A model generated the notes under the pieces. That model saw only the letters and a list, made by a program, of their open reading frames with translations. It was not told the DNA's origin and searched no databases. From Streptomyces sp. KMM 9044 (GTDB lineage: Bacteria > Actinomycetota > Actinomycetes > Streptomycetales > Streptomycetaceae), in NCBI RefSeq assembly GCF_024701375.2, contig NZ_CP113910.1, positions 4,588,001-4,652,000 of the forward strand: 64,000 bases of DNA, written 5' to 3'. How positions within the stretch are numbered: the stretch's first letter is position 1; every line of letters begins with the position of its first letter. The translations under genes were made by a program, and so were the position numbers. Of the stretch, positions 49,375 through 58,234 are shown piece after piece.

Positions 49375-50562
49375 ATGCACGACGAACAGCAGAACCCCGA
49401 CCGGCCCACGGGGCCGCCCATGGAGCAGACCTCCGGCCACGGGCCGCTCGCGGGCTTCACCGTGGGGGTGACCGCCGCTCGCCGGGCCGACGAGCTGGGC
49501 ACCTTGCTCCAGCGACGTGGCGGTGCCGTCCTGCACGGCCCGGCGCTGCGGATCGTGCAGCTCGCCGACGACAGCGAACTGCTGGCCGCCACCAAGGAGG
49601 TCATCGGACAGGCCCCGGACATCGCGGTCGCCACGACGGCGATCGGCTTCCGCGGCTGGGTCGAGGCCGCCGACGGCTGGGGGCTCGGCGACGCTCTGCT
49701 GGCGCGGCTGCGCGGGGTGCGGATCCTGGCCCGCGGACCGAAGGTCAAGGGCGCGATCCGGGCGGCCGGGCTGACGGAGGAGTGGTCGCCTTCGTCGGAG
49801 TCGATGGCCGAGGTCCTCGACCGGCTTCTGGAGGAGGGCGTCGACGGACTGCGGATCGCCCTCCAGCTGCACGGCGAACCGCTGCCCGGGTTCGTGGAGT
49901 CGCTGCGGGCCGCGGGAGCGGACGTGGTGGGGGTGCCCGTCTACCGGTGGATGCCGCCGGAGGACATCACCCCCCTCGACCGGCTCCTCGACGCCACCGT
50001 CGCCCGGACCCTGGACGCGGTCACCTTCACCAGCGCGCCCGCCGCCGCGTCCCTGCTGTCCCGCGCCACGGAGCGCGGTCTGCTCGACGACGTCCTCGCC
50101 GCCCTCGGCCACGACGTCTTGCCCGCCTGCGTCGGCCCGGTCACCGCGCTGCCGTTGCAGGCCCGGGGCATCGACACGGTCCAGCCGGAACGCTTCCGGC
50201 TCGGCCCCCTCGTCCAACTGCTCTGCCGGGAACTGCCCGGCCGGGCCCGCTCGCTGCCGGTCGCCGGGCACCGGATGGAGATCCGCGGGCACGCCGTCGT
50301 GGTGGACGGCGAGCTGCGTCCCGTACCGCCCGCGGGCATGTCACTGCTGCGGGCGCTGGCCCGCCGCCCCGGCTGGGTCGTCGCCCGCGCGGACCTGCTG
50401 CGCGCGCTGCCGGGCACCGGCCGTGACGAGCACGCGGTGGAGACCGCGATGGCCCGCCTGCGCGCCGCCCTCGGCGCGCCCAGGCTGATCCAGACGGTCG
50501 TCAAACGCGGCTACCGCCTCGCCCTGGACCCCCAGGCGGACGCCAAGTACGGGGACGCCTGA
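49375..50562 (+). CDS. nnaR: NnaR: uroporphyrinogen-III synthase-like domain fused to a winged-helix DNA-binding domain
   Basis: A 395-residue protein. Residues ~20-275 form a HemD-like fold (GFTVGVTAARRADELGTLLQ through VTFTSAPAAASLL). The C-terminal ~90 residues are an OmpR/PhoB-type winged helix (SLLRALARRPGWVVARADLL, VETAMARLRAALG, QTVVKRGYRL). Streptomyces NnaR has this architecture and activates nitrate/nitrite assimilation genes; adjacency to narK supports it. Whether the HemD part is catalytic is unclear; it probably senses. Start ATG 49375 (MHDEQQNPD); the frame is open upstream through a terminator hairpin, so the longer start is unlikely. Confidence 0.9.
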   Translation: MHDEQQNPDRPTGPPMEQTSGHGPLAGFTVGVTAARRADELGTLLQRRGGAVLHGPALRIVQLADDSELLAATKEVIGQAPDIAVATTAIGFRGWVEAADGWGLGDALLARLRGVRILARGPKVKGAIRAAGLTEEWSPSSESMAEVLDRLLEEGVDGLRIALQLHGEPLPGFVESLRAAGADVVGVPVYRWMPPEDITPLDRLLDATVARTLDAVTFTSAPAAASLLSRATERGLLDDVLAALGHDVLPACVGPVTALPLQARGIDTVQPERFRLGPLVQLLCRELPGRARSLPVAGHRMEIRGHAVVVDGELRPVPPAGMSLLRALARRPGWVVARADLLRALPGTGRDEHAVETAMARLRAALGAPRLIQTVVKRGYRLALDPQADAKYGDA

Positions 50563-50746
50563 ACGGAGCCGGCCCCGGGCCGGGACGCTCGGGCCGGGCG
50601 CCCCGAGTGAGGGGTTCTTGGCCAGGGGGTTCCGGGCGGGGGAGCGGGCGGGCACTGTAGAGGGAGCGGATTCCCGGAACAGATCCCTCACTCGCACCGC
50701 CCCGGCCCCCACTCGACCGGGGTGAACCCTAGGCGGTGACAGGCAC

Positions 50747-51343
50747 ATGGCACTGGGTACGGTCACGGCGCCCCACGAGCTGCGGTTCGACACCGGGCGG
50801 ATCTGTCTGGACCTCCTCGCGACCACGCATCCCGAGGAACGGCTCGGCTCCGTCGGCGTGCTGAGCGCCTGGATCACCGGCTCCGGCCTCGTCCCGGCCG
50901 GCACGCCGCTCACCCACGCCGACGGCACCTGGCCGGCCGCCTTCCGTGAACTGCGCGGCCATCTCGCCCGTCTGGTGCACGGCCGCCCGGCGCCCGGCGG
51001 CGTGGCCTACGACCTCGCGCTCGCCCGCGTCAACGAGACCGCCCGCGCCGCGCCCCCCACCCCGCGCGCGGTCCCCGGCGGTGACGGGACACTGGTACGG
51101 CGGCTGGAGGCGCCGCCCGGCTGCGCCGCGCTGCTCGCGGCGATCGCCCGGGACGCCGTGGACCTGCTCACCGACCCGCTCGCGCGCGGGTGCCTGCGGC
51201 AGTGCGAGGGCGACCACTGCCCGATCGTGTACCTGGACACCTCACGGGGCCGCCGCAGGCGCTGGTGCTCCAGCGAGGTCTGCGGAAACCGCGAACGAGT
51301 GGCCCGCCACCGCCGCAGGGCCGCCGCCCTCTCCCGAGTCTGA
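50747..51343 (+). CDS. CGNR zinc-finger protein (ABATE domain)
   Basis: A 198-residue protein with an N-terminal ABATE-type domain (LRFDTGRICLDLLATTHPEE). A C-terminal treble-clef zinc finger follows: LRQCEGDHCPIVYLDTSRG then RWCSSEVCGNRERVARHRRR, with CxxxxC and CxxxCGNR. The finger probably binds DNA, so it may be a regulator. No ligand or target is known. Start ATG 50747. Confidence 0.88.
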   Translation: MALGTVTAPHELRFDTGRICLDLLATTHPEERLGSVGVLSAWITGSGLVPAGTPLTHADGTWPAAFRELRGHLARLVHGRPAPGGVAYDLALARVNETARAAPPTPRAVPGGDGTLVRRLEAPPGCAALLAAIARDAVDLLTDPLARGCLRQCEGDHCPIVYLDTSRGRRRRWCSSEVCGNRERVARHRRRAAALSRV

Positions 51344-51435
51344 CCCGTCCCCGACTCCGCGGCCGTGTGACATCGCTAACACTCCGTTTGCTCTCCGCCC
51401 GGCACGGGCAGCCGCGCCGCCCCTCCGTCTGTGGT

Positions 51436-51466
51436 GGAAATGTGAAAAAGGAGCGGGGGAAATGTG
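51436..51466 (+). promoter_or_regulatory. Two GGAAATGTG direct repeats upstream of sigU
   Basis: Copies at 51436-51444 and 51458-51466 are 22 bp apart, two helical turns, in AT-richer DNA upstream of the sigma gene. Could be activator or ECF -35 related. Confidence 0.4.
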
Positions 51467-51612
51467 CTCCCATGTCCCGGTCTTCACCACGGTCCCCGGG
51501 AAAACGACGCCTCACGTTGAACATCCGGAGCCCCGCCTCCGTACCCGATGTGGAGCGACCGACGGGGGGGATCCCCGGGACACCGGAGGTGGGCGTGCGC
51601 AAGGATGCGGCC

Positions 51613-52176
51613 GTGGCCAATGAACGCGGAGCGAGGGCCCGACATCGCATGTCCCCGTCCTCGTCGAATGAACCTGATGAGGAGTTGATGCGTGCGCTGT
51701 ATCGAGAGCACGCCGGGCCTCTTCTCGCCTACGTCCTGCGGCTGGTCGCCGGAGACCGGCAGCGAGCCGAGGACGTCGTGCAGGAGACGCTCATCCGTGC
51801 CTGGAAGAACGCCGGTCAGCTCAATCGGGCGACCGGATCGGTACGCCCCTGGCTGGTGACGGTCGCCCGGCGCATCGTCATCGACGGCCACCGCAGCCGG
51901 CAGGCCCGGCCGCAGGAGGTCGATCCGTCGCCGCTGGAGGTCATCCCCGCGGAGGACGAGATCGACAAGGCGCTGTGGCTGATGACGCTGTCGGACGCAC
52001 TCGACGACCTGACCCCTGCCCACCGGGAGGTGCTCGTCGAGACGTACTTCAAGGGACGTACCGTGAACGAGGCGGCCGAGACCCTCGGGATACCCAGCGG
52101 CACGGTCCGTTCCCGGGTGTTCTACGCCCTGCGTTCGATGAAGCTGGCTCTGGAGGAGCGGGGGGTGACGGCGTGA
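51613..52176 (+). CDS. sigU: ECF RNA polymerase sigma factor, SigU-type
   Basis: A 187-residue ECF sigma factor with region 2 (LMRALYREHAGPLLAYVLRL, RAEDVVQETLIRAWKN) and region 4 (LDDLTPAHREVLVETYFKGR, LGIPSGTVRSRVFYALRSM). It is followed at once by a zinc-type anti-sigma gene (1-base overlap, TGATG), the SigU/RsuA arrangement of S. coelicolor, where free SigU blocks aerial growth. The start is uncertain: GTG 51613 has AAGGAT upstream; ATG 51649 (MSPSSSNEPDEEL) is a reasonable alternative. Confidence 0.88.
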   Translation: MANERGARARHRMSPSSSNEPDEELMRALYREHAGPLLAYVLRLVAGDRQRAEDVVQETLIRAWKNAGQLNRATGSVRPWLVTVARRIVIDGHRSRQARPQEVDPSPLEVIPAEDEIDKALWLMTLSDALDDLTPAHREVLVETYFKGRTVNEAAETLGIPSGTVRSRVFYALRSMKLALEERGVTA

Positions 52177-53003
52177 TGAGTGTGTACGGGGGATTCGGAG
52201 CGGGCGGTACGGGTATGTCTGGTGCCATGCAGGGATCACCGGTGCCGAACGAGCACGAGACCGTCGGTGCCTATGCTCTCGGCATCCTCGACGATGCCGA
52301 GGCGACCGCGTTCGAGTCGCACCTCGCAGGCTGCGAGTGGTGCGCCCAGCAGCTCGACGAACTCGCCGGTATGGAACCGATGCTGGCCGCCCTCGCGGAC
52401 CTGCCCGGCACCGGCACGCCGTCGCTCGGTGAGTCGCTGTCGGCCAAGCCGGCGCCACGCGTGGTGGAGAAGCTGGTCGACGAGGTCGCCGAGCGCCGCG
52501 CCAAGAAGCGCCGCCGCAACTTCTACATGGTCGCCGCCGCGGGCGCCCTGATCGTCAGCGGCCCCTTCGTCGCCGTCGCGGCGAACGGCGGGGGCGACAG
52601 CGGCAGCCGGGGTGGCAACACCAACCAGACCCTCTCCGCCGACCCGGCGAAGGACGTCTTCGACCAGATCCCCGACAAGCTCACGGCCACCGACCCGGGC
52701 ACCAAGGTCTCCGTGACCGTGGCGTTCCAGGAGAAGGACTGGGGCACCGGCCTCGCCGCGCAGATCAGTAACGTCAAGGGCCCCGAGAAGTGCGCCCTGG
52801 TCGTCGTCGGCAAGAACGGCGAGCGGGAGACCGCGACCTCCTGGACCGTCCCGGAGTGGGGCTACGGCCTGCCGGACGCCAAGTCGGACAAGGCCAAGCA
52901 GCCGCTCCACGTCCAGGGCGGCGCCTCGCTGGACCCCGACGAGATCGACAGCTTCGAGATCGTGACCTTCGACGGCGAGAAGCTCGTCGAGGTCGACGCA
53001 TAG
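52176..53003 (+). CDS. rsuA: Zinc-type anti-sigma factor, RsuA-like
   Basis: A 275-residue membrane protein. The N-terminal anti-sigma domain has the HxxxCxxC zinc motif (ESHLAGCEWCAQQL, residues ~48-61). One membrane helix (FYMVAAAGALIVSGPFVAVA) follows, then an external ~150-residue domain (KVSVTVAFQEKDWGTGLAAQ). It should hold SigU inactive at the membrane until an external signal triggers release. Translationally coupled to sigU. Confidence 0.9.
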   Translation: MSVYGGFGAGGTGMSGAMQGSPVPNEHETVGAYALGILDDAEATAFESHLAGCEWCAQQLDELAGMEPMLAALADLPGTGTPSLGESLSAKPAPRVVEKLVDEVAERRAKKRRRNFYMVAAAGALIVSGPFVAVAANGGGDSGSRGGNTNQTLSADPAKDVFDQIPDKLTATDPGTKVSVTVAFQEKDWGTGLAAQISNVKGPEKCALVVVGKNGERETATSWTVPEWGYGLPDAKSDKAKQPLHVQGGASLDPDEIDSFEIVTFDGEKLVEVDA

Positions 53004-53062
53004 CCTCACAGGTCCCCTTCGCGTACGGTTGACGGCTGCCCAGCACGTCAGAAGGGGGCCCG

Positions 53063-55375
53063 GTGGCCGCTCAGGCTCAGCAGGAAACCGCGGTCGATCC
53101 GGTTCACGAATCCACTCGTGACCGGGAGATCAGTGTCGAACAGGAACACCTCGACCGGGTGTACCGACGGCTCGAGGAGAAGATCCACGAGGCCGAGTTC
53201 CTCATGCATGACGCCGCCCGGCGCGGCCAGGTCGGCACGCCCGGCGCACTCGCCGAACGGGACGCCCAGGTCTTCCGGGCCGGCGTCCACCTCAACCGGC
53301 TGAACAACGAGTTCGAGGACTTTCTCTTCGGCCGGATCGACCTGCTCCTCGGCAAGGACGGCAAGAAGGGACCCGACGGCGCCTACACCGCCGTCGAGCC
53401 CGCCGACGGTGCCGTCCGCCCCGACAACACCGCCGACATCGCCGAGACGCTGCACATCGGCCGCATCGGCGTCCTCGACGAGGACTACACCCCGCTGGTC
53501 ATCGACTGGCGGGCGCCCGCCGCCGCCCCGTTCTACCGGTCCACCCCGGTCGACCCCGGCCGGGTGGTGCGCCGCCGCGTCATCCGCTCCAAGGGCCGCC
53601 GGGTCCTCGGTGTCGAGGACGACCTGATGCGCCCCGAGCTGTCGGCCTCCCTGGACGGCCACGAGCTGCCCGTCATCGGTGACGGCGCCCTGATGGCCGC
53701 GCTCGGCCAGGCCCGGACGCACAGCATGCGGGACATCGTCGCCTCCATCCAGGCCGAGCAGGACCTGGTGATCCGCGCCCCCGCCGCCTCCGTGACCCAC
53801 GTCGAGGGCGGCCCCGGCACCGGCAAGACCGCCGTCGCCCTGCACCGCGCGGCCTACCTGCTCTACCAGGACCGGCGCCGGTACGCGGGCGGCATCCTGG
53901 TCGTCTCGCCCACACCGCTCCTGGTCGCCTACACCGAGGGCGTCCTGCCCTCCCTCGGCGAGGAGGGCCAGGTCGCCGTCCGTGCCATCGGCTCCCTGGT
54001 CGACGGCGCCGAGGCCACCCTGTACGACGCCCCGGCGGTGGCCCGCGCCAAGGGCTCCTCCCGCATGCTCGGGGTGATCCGCAAGGCCGCGCGCGGTGCC
54101 CTGGAGAACGGCGGCACGCCGGCCCGGCTGCGCGTCGTCGCCTTCGGCCGGCGGCTCGAACTGGACGCCGACGAGCTGGCGGCCGTCCGCCACACCGCCC
54201 TCGGCGGCACCGCCCCGGTGAACCTGCTGCGCCCCCGCGCCCGCAAACTGCTGCTCGACGCCCTGTGGGAGCGCTCCGGCGCGGGCGACCGGCACGCCAA
54301 CCCGGAGCTGGCCGCCGAACTGCGCTCCTCCTTCGACGACGACGTCACCACCGAGGACGCCTTCCTCGCCTTCTTCGACGCGTGGTGGCCCGAACTGACC
54401 CCGGCCGCCGTGCTGGACGCCATGGCCGACGAGCGCCGCCTCGGCCGCTGGGCCCGGCGCGTCCTCAACCCGGGCGAGGTCCGCAAGGTCGCCCGCTCCC
54501 TGCGGCGGGACGGCCGCTCGGTGCACGACATCGCGCTACTCGACGAACTCCAGGCCGTCCTCGGCACCCCCTCCCGCCCCCGGCGCAAGCGTGAGCTGGA
54601 CCCGCTGGACCAGCTCACCGGCCTCGAGGAGCTGATGCCGGTGCGCGAGGAGTCGCAGCGCGAGCGGGCCGAACGCCTCGCCCAGGAACGCACCGAGTAC
54701 GCCCATGTCATCGTCGACGAGGCCCAGGACCTCACCCCTCTGCAGTGGCGCATGGTCGGCCGGCGCGGCCGGCACGCCACCTGGACGGTCGTCGGCGACC
54801 CCGCCCAGTCGTCCTGGTCCGACCCCGACGAGGCCGCCCAGGCCCGCGACGAGGCCCTCGGCAGCAGGCCCCGCCGCCGCTTCGAGCTCACCGTGAACTA
54901 CCGCAACCCGGCCGAGATCGCCGACCTCGCCGCCAAGGTGCTCGCGCTCGCCATGCCCGGGTCCACCTCGCCGAGGGCGGTGCGCTCCACCGGCGTCGAA
55001 CCCCGCTTCGTGACCGCCGGCCCGTCCGGACCCGGCTCGGTCCTGGCCGAGACCGTGCGCGCGGAGACGGCCCGGCTGCTGGAGCGGGTCGACGGGACGG
55101 TCGGTGTGGTCGTCGCCATGCAGCGCCGCGAGGAGGCACGGCGCTGGCTGGACGGGCTCGGCGACCGGGCCGTCGCCCTCGGCAGCCTGGAGGCGAAGGG
55201 CCTGGAGTACGACGCGACGATCGTCGTCTCCCCGGCCGAGATCGCCGACGAGTCCCCGGCCGGCCTGCGCGTCCTGTACGTCGCCCTGACCCGCGCCACC
55301 CAGCAGCTCACCGTCGTCTCGGCCGACCGCGACGAGCCGGACGCGGCGGGCGTCCCGGACCTGCTGCGGGACTGA
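53063..55375 (+). CDS. helD: UvrD/Rep-like ATPase HelD, RNA polymerase recycling factor
   Basis: A 770-residue superfamily 1 ATPase. An N-terminal coiled coil (DRVYRRLEEKIHEAEFLMHD) and insert precede Walker A HVEGGPGTGKTAVALHRAAY (~250), with Walker B VIVDEAQDLTPLQWRM, VVGDPAQSSW and C-terminal LYVALTRATQQLTVVS. HelD proteins pull stalled RNA polymerase off DNA; a subset (HelR) gives rifamycin tolerance. No rifamycin-associated element palindrome is visible upstream, so this is probably the housekeeping type. AGAAGGGGG precedes the GTG at 53063. Confidence 0.9.
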   Translation: MAAQAQQETAVDPVHESTRDREISVEQEHLDRVYRRLEEKIHEAEFLMHDAARRGQVGTPGALAERDAQVFRAGVHLNRLNNEFEDFLFGRIDLLLGKDGKKGPDGAYTAVEPADGAVRPDNTADIAETLHIGRIGVLDEDYTPLVIDWRAPAAAPFYRSTPVDPGRVVRRRVIRSKGRRVLGVEDDLMRPELSASLDGHELPVIGDGALMAALGQARTHSMRDIVASIQAEQDLVIRAPAASVTHVEGGPGTGKTAVALHRAAYLLYQDRRRYAGGILVVSPTPLLVAYTEGVLPSLGEEGQVAVRAIGSLVDGAEATLYDAPAVARAKGSSRMLGVIRKAARGALENGGTPARLRVVAFGRRLELDADELAAVRHTALGGTAPVNLLRPRARKLLLDALWERSGAGDRHANPELAAELRSSFDDDVTTEDAFLAFFDAWWPELTPAAVLDAMADERRLGRWARRVLNPGEVRKVARSLRRDGRSVHDIALLDELQAVLGTPSRPRRKRELDPLDQLTGLEELMPVREESQRERAERLAQERTEYAHVIVDEAQDLTPLQWRMVGRRGRHATWTVVGDPAQSSWSDPDEAAQARDEALGSRPRRRFELTVNYRNPAEIADLAAKVLALAMPGSTSPRAVRSTGVEPRFVTAGPSGPGSVLAETVRAETARLLERVDGTVGVVVAMQRREEARRWLDGLGDRAVALGSLEAKGLEYDATIVVSPAEIADESPAGLRVLYVALTRATQQLTVVSADRDEPDAAGVPDLLRD

Positions 55376-55455
55376 TCCGGCCCCGGCCGGGGCCGGAACC
55401 GCGATCCGCCGGTGAATGACCCGGCCGCGGGAATGGTCTTACGGCATCCGTTTGT

Positions 55456-55461
55456 TAGCCT
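55456..55461 (+). promoter_or_regulatory. -10 element of the ncRNA candidate
   Basis: TAGCCT ends 5 bases before the first base of the closing stem of the structured RNA, which is where transcription should start. No good -35 box is seen. Confidence 0.45.
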
Positions 55462-55466
55462 GGCAG

Positions 55467-55610
55467 GTGACACCGGCCCGATCCAAGCCCCCGGGCCCAA
55501 CCTTCGTCGCTACGAGCGACCACTTGCCGCGAGGCGAGCATGGCGGGCCGGTGTCACTGAACAACACGAGAGGCCCATGCCACTTCCGGGTGGCATGGGC
55601 CTCTCGTGTT
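55467..55610 (+). ncRNA. Structured small RNA candidate between helD and the malic enzyme gene
   Basis: A 14-bp closing stem (GTGACACCGGCCCG at 55467-55480 with its exact complement at 55544-55557) encloses two hairpins. One is GTCGC-TACGA-GCGAC (55506-55520). The other is CTTGCC-GCGA-GGCGAG (55523-55538), capped by a GNRA tetraloop. A perfect 21-bp terminator follows 5 nt later (55563-55583/55590-55610, 6-nt loop). A -10 box sits just upstream. No open reading frame fits, and the RNA is separate from the malic enzyme mRNA by about 200 bp. It may correspond to an sRNA already catalogued in S. coelicolor; I cannot check that here. Confidence 0.7.
55563..55610 (+). terminator. Terminator of the ncRNA candidate
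   Basis: Perfect 21-bp stem with a TTCCGG loop; among the strongest hairpins in the window. Confidence 0.9.
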
Positions 55611-55810
55611 GACTCACGGGAGGTGGGAGGCTGACGAACGGCCCTCGATTTCTCGTATGGTGGAGCAGCCTTTCCGGAAGTTTTCGCCGTTACCCGTTTC
55701 TCGTGCGGCCAAAACGTTCGCAATCGGATGCGGCTACCACGTACTCGGCGGTAGGTGCGACGATCGGATGGGACAAAGCAGCTACACGGTGAAAGCAGAG
55801 GAAGTCGGCC

Positions 55811-57235
55811 ATGGCAACGGCGCCCAGCGTCTCCTACTCGATGACCATCCGGCTGGAGGTGCCGGCGAGCGGAGCCTCCGTCTCTCAACTCACCACCGCC
55901 GTGGAATCCTCCGGCGGAACGGTCACCGGCCTCGACGTCACCGCGTCCGGCCACGAGAAACTCCGTATCGACGTCACCATCGCGGCCACCTCCACCGGGC
56001 ACGCCGACGAGATCGTCGAGAAGCTCCGCGGCGTCGAGGGCGTCAGCCTCGGCAAGGTCTCGGACCGTACGTTCCTGATGCACCTCGGCGGCAAGATCGA
56101 GATGCAGTCCAAGCACCCCATCCGCAACCGTGACGACCTCTCCATGGTCTACACGCCGGGTGTGGCCCGCGTCTGCATGGCCATCGCCGAGAACCCCGAG
56201 GACGCCCGCCGCCTCACCATCAAGCGCAACTCCGTTGCGGTCGTGACGGACGGTTCCGCCGTGCTGGGGCTGGGCAACATCGGCCCGAAGGCCGCCCTGC
56301 CGGTGATGGAGGGCAAGGCCGCCCTGTTCAAGCGGTTCGCCGGGATCGACGCCTGGCCGCTGTGCCTCGACACGCAGGACACCGACGCGATCGTCGAGAT
56401 CGTCAAGGCGATCGCCCCGGGCTTCGCCGGCATCAACCTGGAGGACATCTCCGCGCCGCGCTGCTTCGAGATCGAGGCCCGGCTGCGCGAGGCCCTCGAC
56501 ATCCCCGTCTTCCACGACGACCAGCACGGCACCGCGATCGTCGTCCTCGCGGCCCTGACCAACGCGCTGCGGGTCACCGGCAAGGTGATGGAGGACATCC
56601 GCGTCGTCATGTCCGGCGCCGGCGCGGCCGGCACGGCCATCCTCAAGCTGCTCATCGCGGCCGGTGTGAAGAACGCCGTCGTGGCCGACATCCACGGTGT
56701 GGTGCACGCGGGCCGCGCGGACCTGGTGGACGCCCCCGCCGACTCCCCGCTGTGCTGGATCGGCCACAACACCAACCCGGAGAACCTGACCGGCACGCTG
56801 AAGGAGGCCGTGCGCGGCGCGGACGTCTTCATCGGCGTCTCCGCCCCGAACGTCCTCGACGGCGACGACGTCGCCGCGATGGCCGACGGCGCGATCGTCT
56901 TCGCGCTCGCGAACCCCGACCCCGAGGTGGACCCGGGCATCGCCCGCCGGACCGCGGCCGTGGTCGCCACCGGCCGCTCCGACTTCCCGAACCAGATCAA
57001 CAACGTGCTGGTCTTCCCGGGTGTCTTCCGCGGTCTGCTGGACGCCCAGTCCCGCACCGTCAACACCGACATGATGCTCGCCGCCGCCAAGGCCCTGGCC
57101 GACGTGGTCACCGAGGACGAGCTGAACCCGAACTACATCGTCCCCAGCGTGTTCAACGACAAGGTCGCGGGCGCGGTCGCCGGCGCGGTCCGGGAGGCCG
57201 CGAAGAGCACGGAGGTCCCGGCCGCCCTCGCCTAG
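55811..57235 (+). CDS. NAD-dependent malic enzyme with N-terminal ACT domain
   Basis: A 474-residue enzyme decarboxylating malate to pyruvate. Residues ~1-80 form an ACT-like regulatory domain (YSMTIRLEVPASGASVSQLT). The catalytic part shows DDLSMVYTPGVARVC, the NSVAVVTDGSAVLGLGNIGP segment, metal/substrate-binding VFHDDQHGTAIVVLAAL and the NAD fold VVMSGAGAAGTAIL. As I recall, the S. coelicolor orthologue uses NAD. GGAAG precedes the ATG at 55811. The stop codon TAG abuts the left end of a MITE. Confidence 0.94.
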   Translation: MATAPSVSYSMTIRLEVPASGASVSQLTTAVESSGGTVTGLDVTASGHEKLRIDVTIAATSTGHADEIVEKLRGVEGVSLGKVSDRTFLMHLGGKIEMQSKHPIRNRDDLSMVYTPGVARVCMAIAENPEDARRLTIKRNSVAVVTDGSAVLGLGNIGPKAALPVMEGKAALFKRFAGIDAWPLCLDTQDTDAIVEIVKAIAPGFAGINLEDISAPRCFEIEARLREALDIPVFHDDQHGTAIVVLAALTNALRVTGKVMEDIRVVMSGAGAAGTAILKLLIAAGVKNAVVADIHGVVHAGRADLVDAPADSPLCWIGHNTNPENLTGTLKEAVRGADVFIGVSAPNVLDGDDVAAMADGAIVFALANPDPEVDPGIARRTAAVVATGRSDFPNQINNVLVFPGVFRGLLDAQSRTVNTDMMLAAAKALADVVTEDELNPNYIVPSVFNDKVAGAVAGAVREAAKSTEVPAALA

Positions 57236-57411
57236 GTCCTGTCTGGAGTTTCCCGCCGTCGTCCCCAGGGCGGCCGTGCGGTGTCTGGTGCGGTGCATCG
57301 GGGTGCGGCCGGATCGCCCTCGTACGGGGGGACGTACCTGGGTGATTCGGCCGTGCGGCGAGGTGCCGTGCCAGACACCGCACGGCCGCGGGAAACTCCA
57401 GACAGGGCCCT
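57234..57411. mobile_element. MITE with ~22-bp terminal inverted repeats at the malic enzyme stop codon
   Basis: The left end reads TAGGTCCTGTCTGGAGTTTC and the right end, complemented, TAGGGCCCTGTCTGGAGTTT. Subterminal inverted repeats (GGCCGTGCGGTGTCTGG at 57272-57288, complement at 57371-57387) follow. TA flanks both sides, suggesting a TA target duplication. No gene inside. It can fold into one long hairpin that may act as the terminator. Confidence 0.8.
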
Positions 57412-57849
57412 AAGAGCCCTGCCGCGGCTGTGACCATCACCACGGGAGGTGTGCGAACGGCGCGCCGTGGAACCCGTGACGTGTGGCCGCCCCTTATGGT
57501 GGCGGCCGTGACTCGGACCCCCGGCCTCCGCAGTCCGCTGCCGGCAGCGGACGCAGCGTTACCGTCGTCGGGCCGTGGGCGCCTCCCGGGTGACTCCCAC
57601 GGGTGACTCCTGGGTGGTATCGCGGCTCCTGCGAGTGCCGGATTGGCTTTACCGCCGCAGGTAGAGGCAGGATGCTCCACCAGGACCACGTCCAGGGGGC
57701 AGCACCTCCAGGGGCGTGCGGGCCCGAGTAAGTACCCGGGTCCGGGGGACTCACCGAGGACCCTGGCAGCATCGGCTTGGTCGTGCCCCAAAAGTGCGGC
57801 CCTGCCGCGTGGCACGCCTCAACGGCAAGAAGAACACGGGAGTAACAAC
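57412..57849. promoter_or_regulatory. Upstream region of hup
   Basis: 438 bp without a gene. It includes a small hairpin near 57482-57511 (GGCCGCC/GGCGGCC) and two direct GGGTGACTCC copies near 57588-57611. The strong hup promoter is presumably here but I cannot place it confidently. Confidence 0.4.
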
Positions 57850-58131
57850 ATGAACCGCAGTGAGCTGGTGGCCGCGCTGGCCGACCGCGCCGAGGTGACC
57901 CGCAAGGATGCCGACGCCGTGCTGGCCGCGTTCGCCGACATCGTCGGCGACATCGTCTCCAAGGGGGACGAGAAGGTCACCATCCCCGGTTTTCTGACCT
58001 TCGAGCGCACCCACCGTGCCGCTCGCACCGCGCGCAACCCGCAGACCGGTGAGCCGATCCAGATCCCGGCCGGCTACAGCGTGAAGGTCTCTGCGGGCTC
58101 GAAGCTCAAGGAAGCCGCCAAGGGCAAGTAA
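57850..58131 (+). CDS. hup: Histone-like DNA-binding protein HU
   Basis: A 93-residue HU: MNRSELVAALADRAEVTRKD, the hinge GFLTFERTHRAARTARNPQT and DNA-clasping arm GEPIQIPAGYSVKVSAGSKL. It bends and compacts DNA. It lacks the long Lys/Ala-rich tail of the second streptomycete HU (HupS), so it is the HupA type. A 16-bp terminator lies ~48 bp after the stop. Confidence 0.96.
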   Translation: MNRSELVAALADRAEVTRKDADAVLAAFADIVGDIVSKGDEKVTIPGFLTFERTHRAARTARNPQTGEPIQIPAGYSVKVSAGSKLKEAAKGK

Positions 58132-58178
58132 CCCCGCCGTTCGTACGTCCCGGGACGGCGTACGACGCACAGCGACGC

Positions 58179-58218
58179 CACAGGGGCGGCCACCCGATCG
58201 AGTGGCCGCCCCTGTGGC
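58179..58218. terminator. Terminator between hup and the convergent murA
   Basis: Perfect 16-bp stem (58179-58194 and 58203-58218), 8-nt loop. Confidence 0.9.
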
Positions 58219-58234
58219 AAGGCTGATTCCGGTC

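Noticed and set aside
55467..55610. 6C RNA or a known riboswitch class
   Set aside because: No paired hairpins with runs of six C and no aptamer core that I recognise; kept as an unclassified ncRNA.
57643..57849. N-terminal extension of HU
   Set aside because: The frame is open upstream but HU proteins begin at MNRSEL; the extra part is unlike any HU and has weak codon bias.
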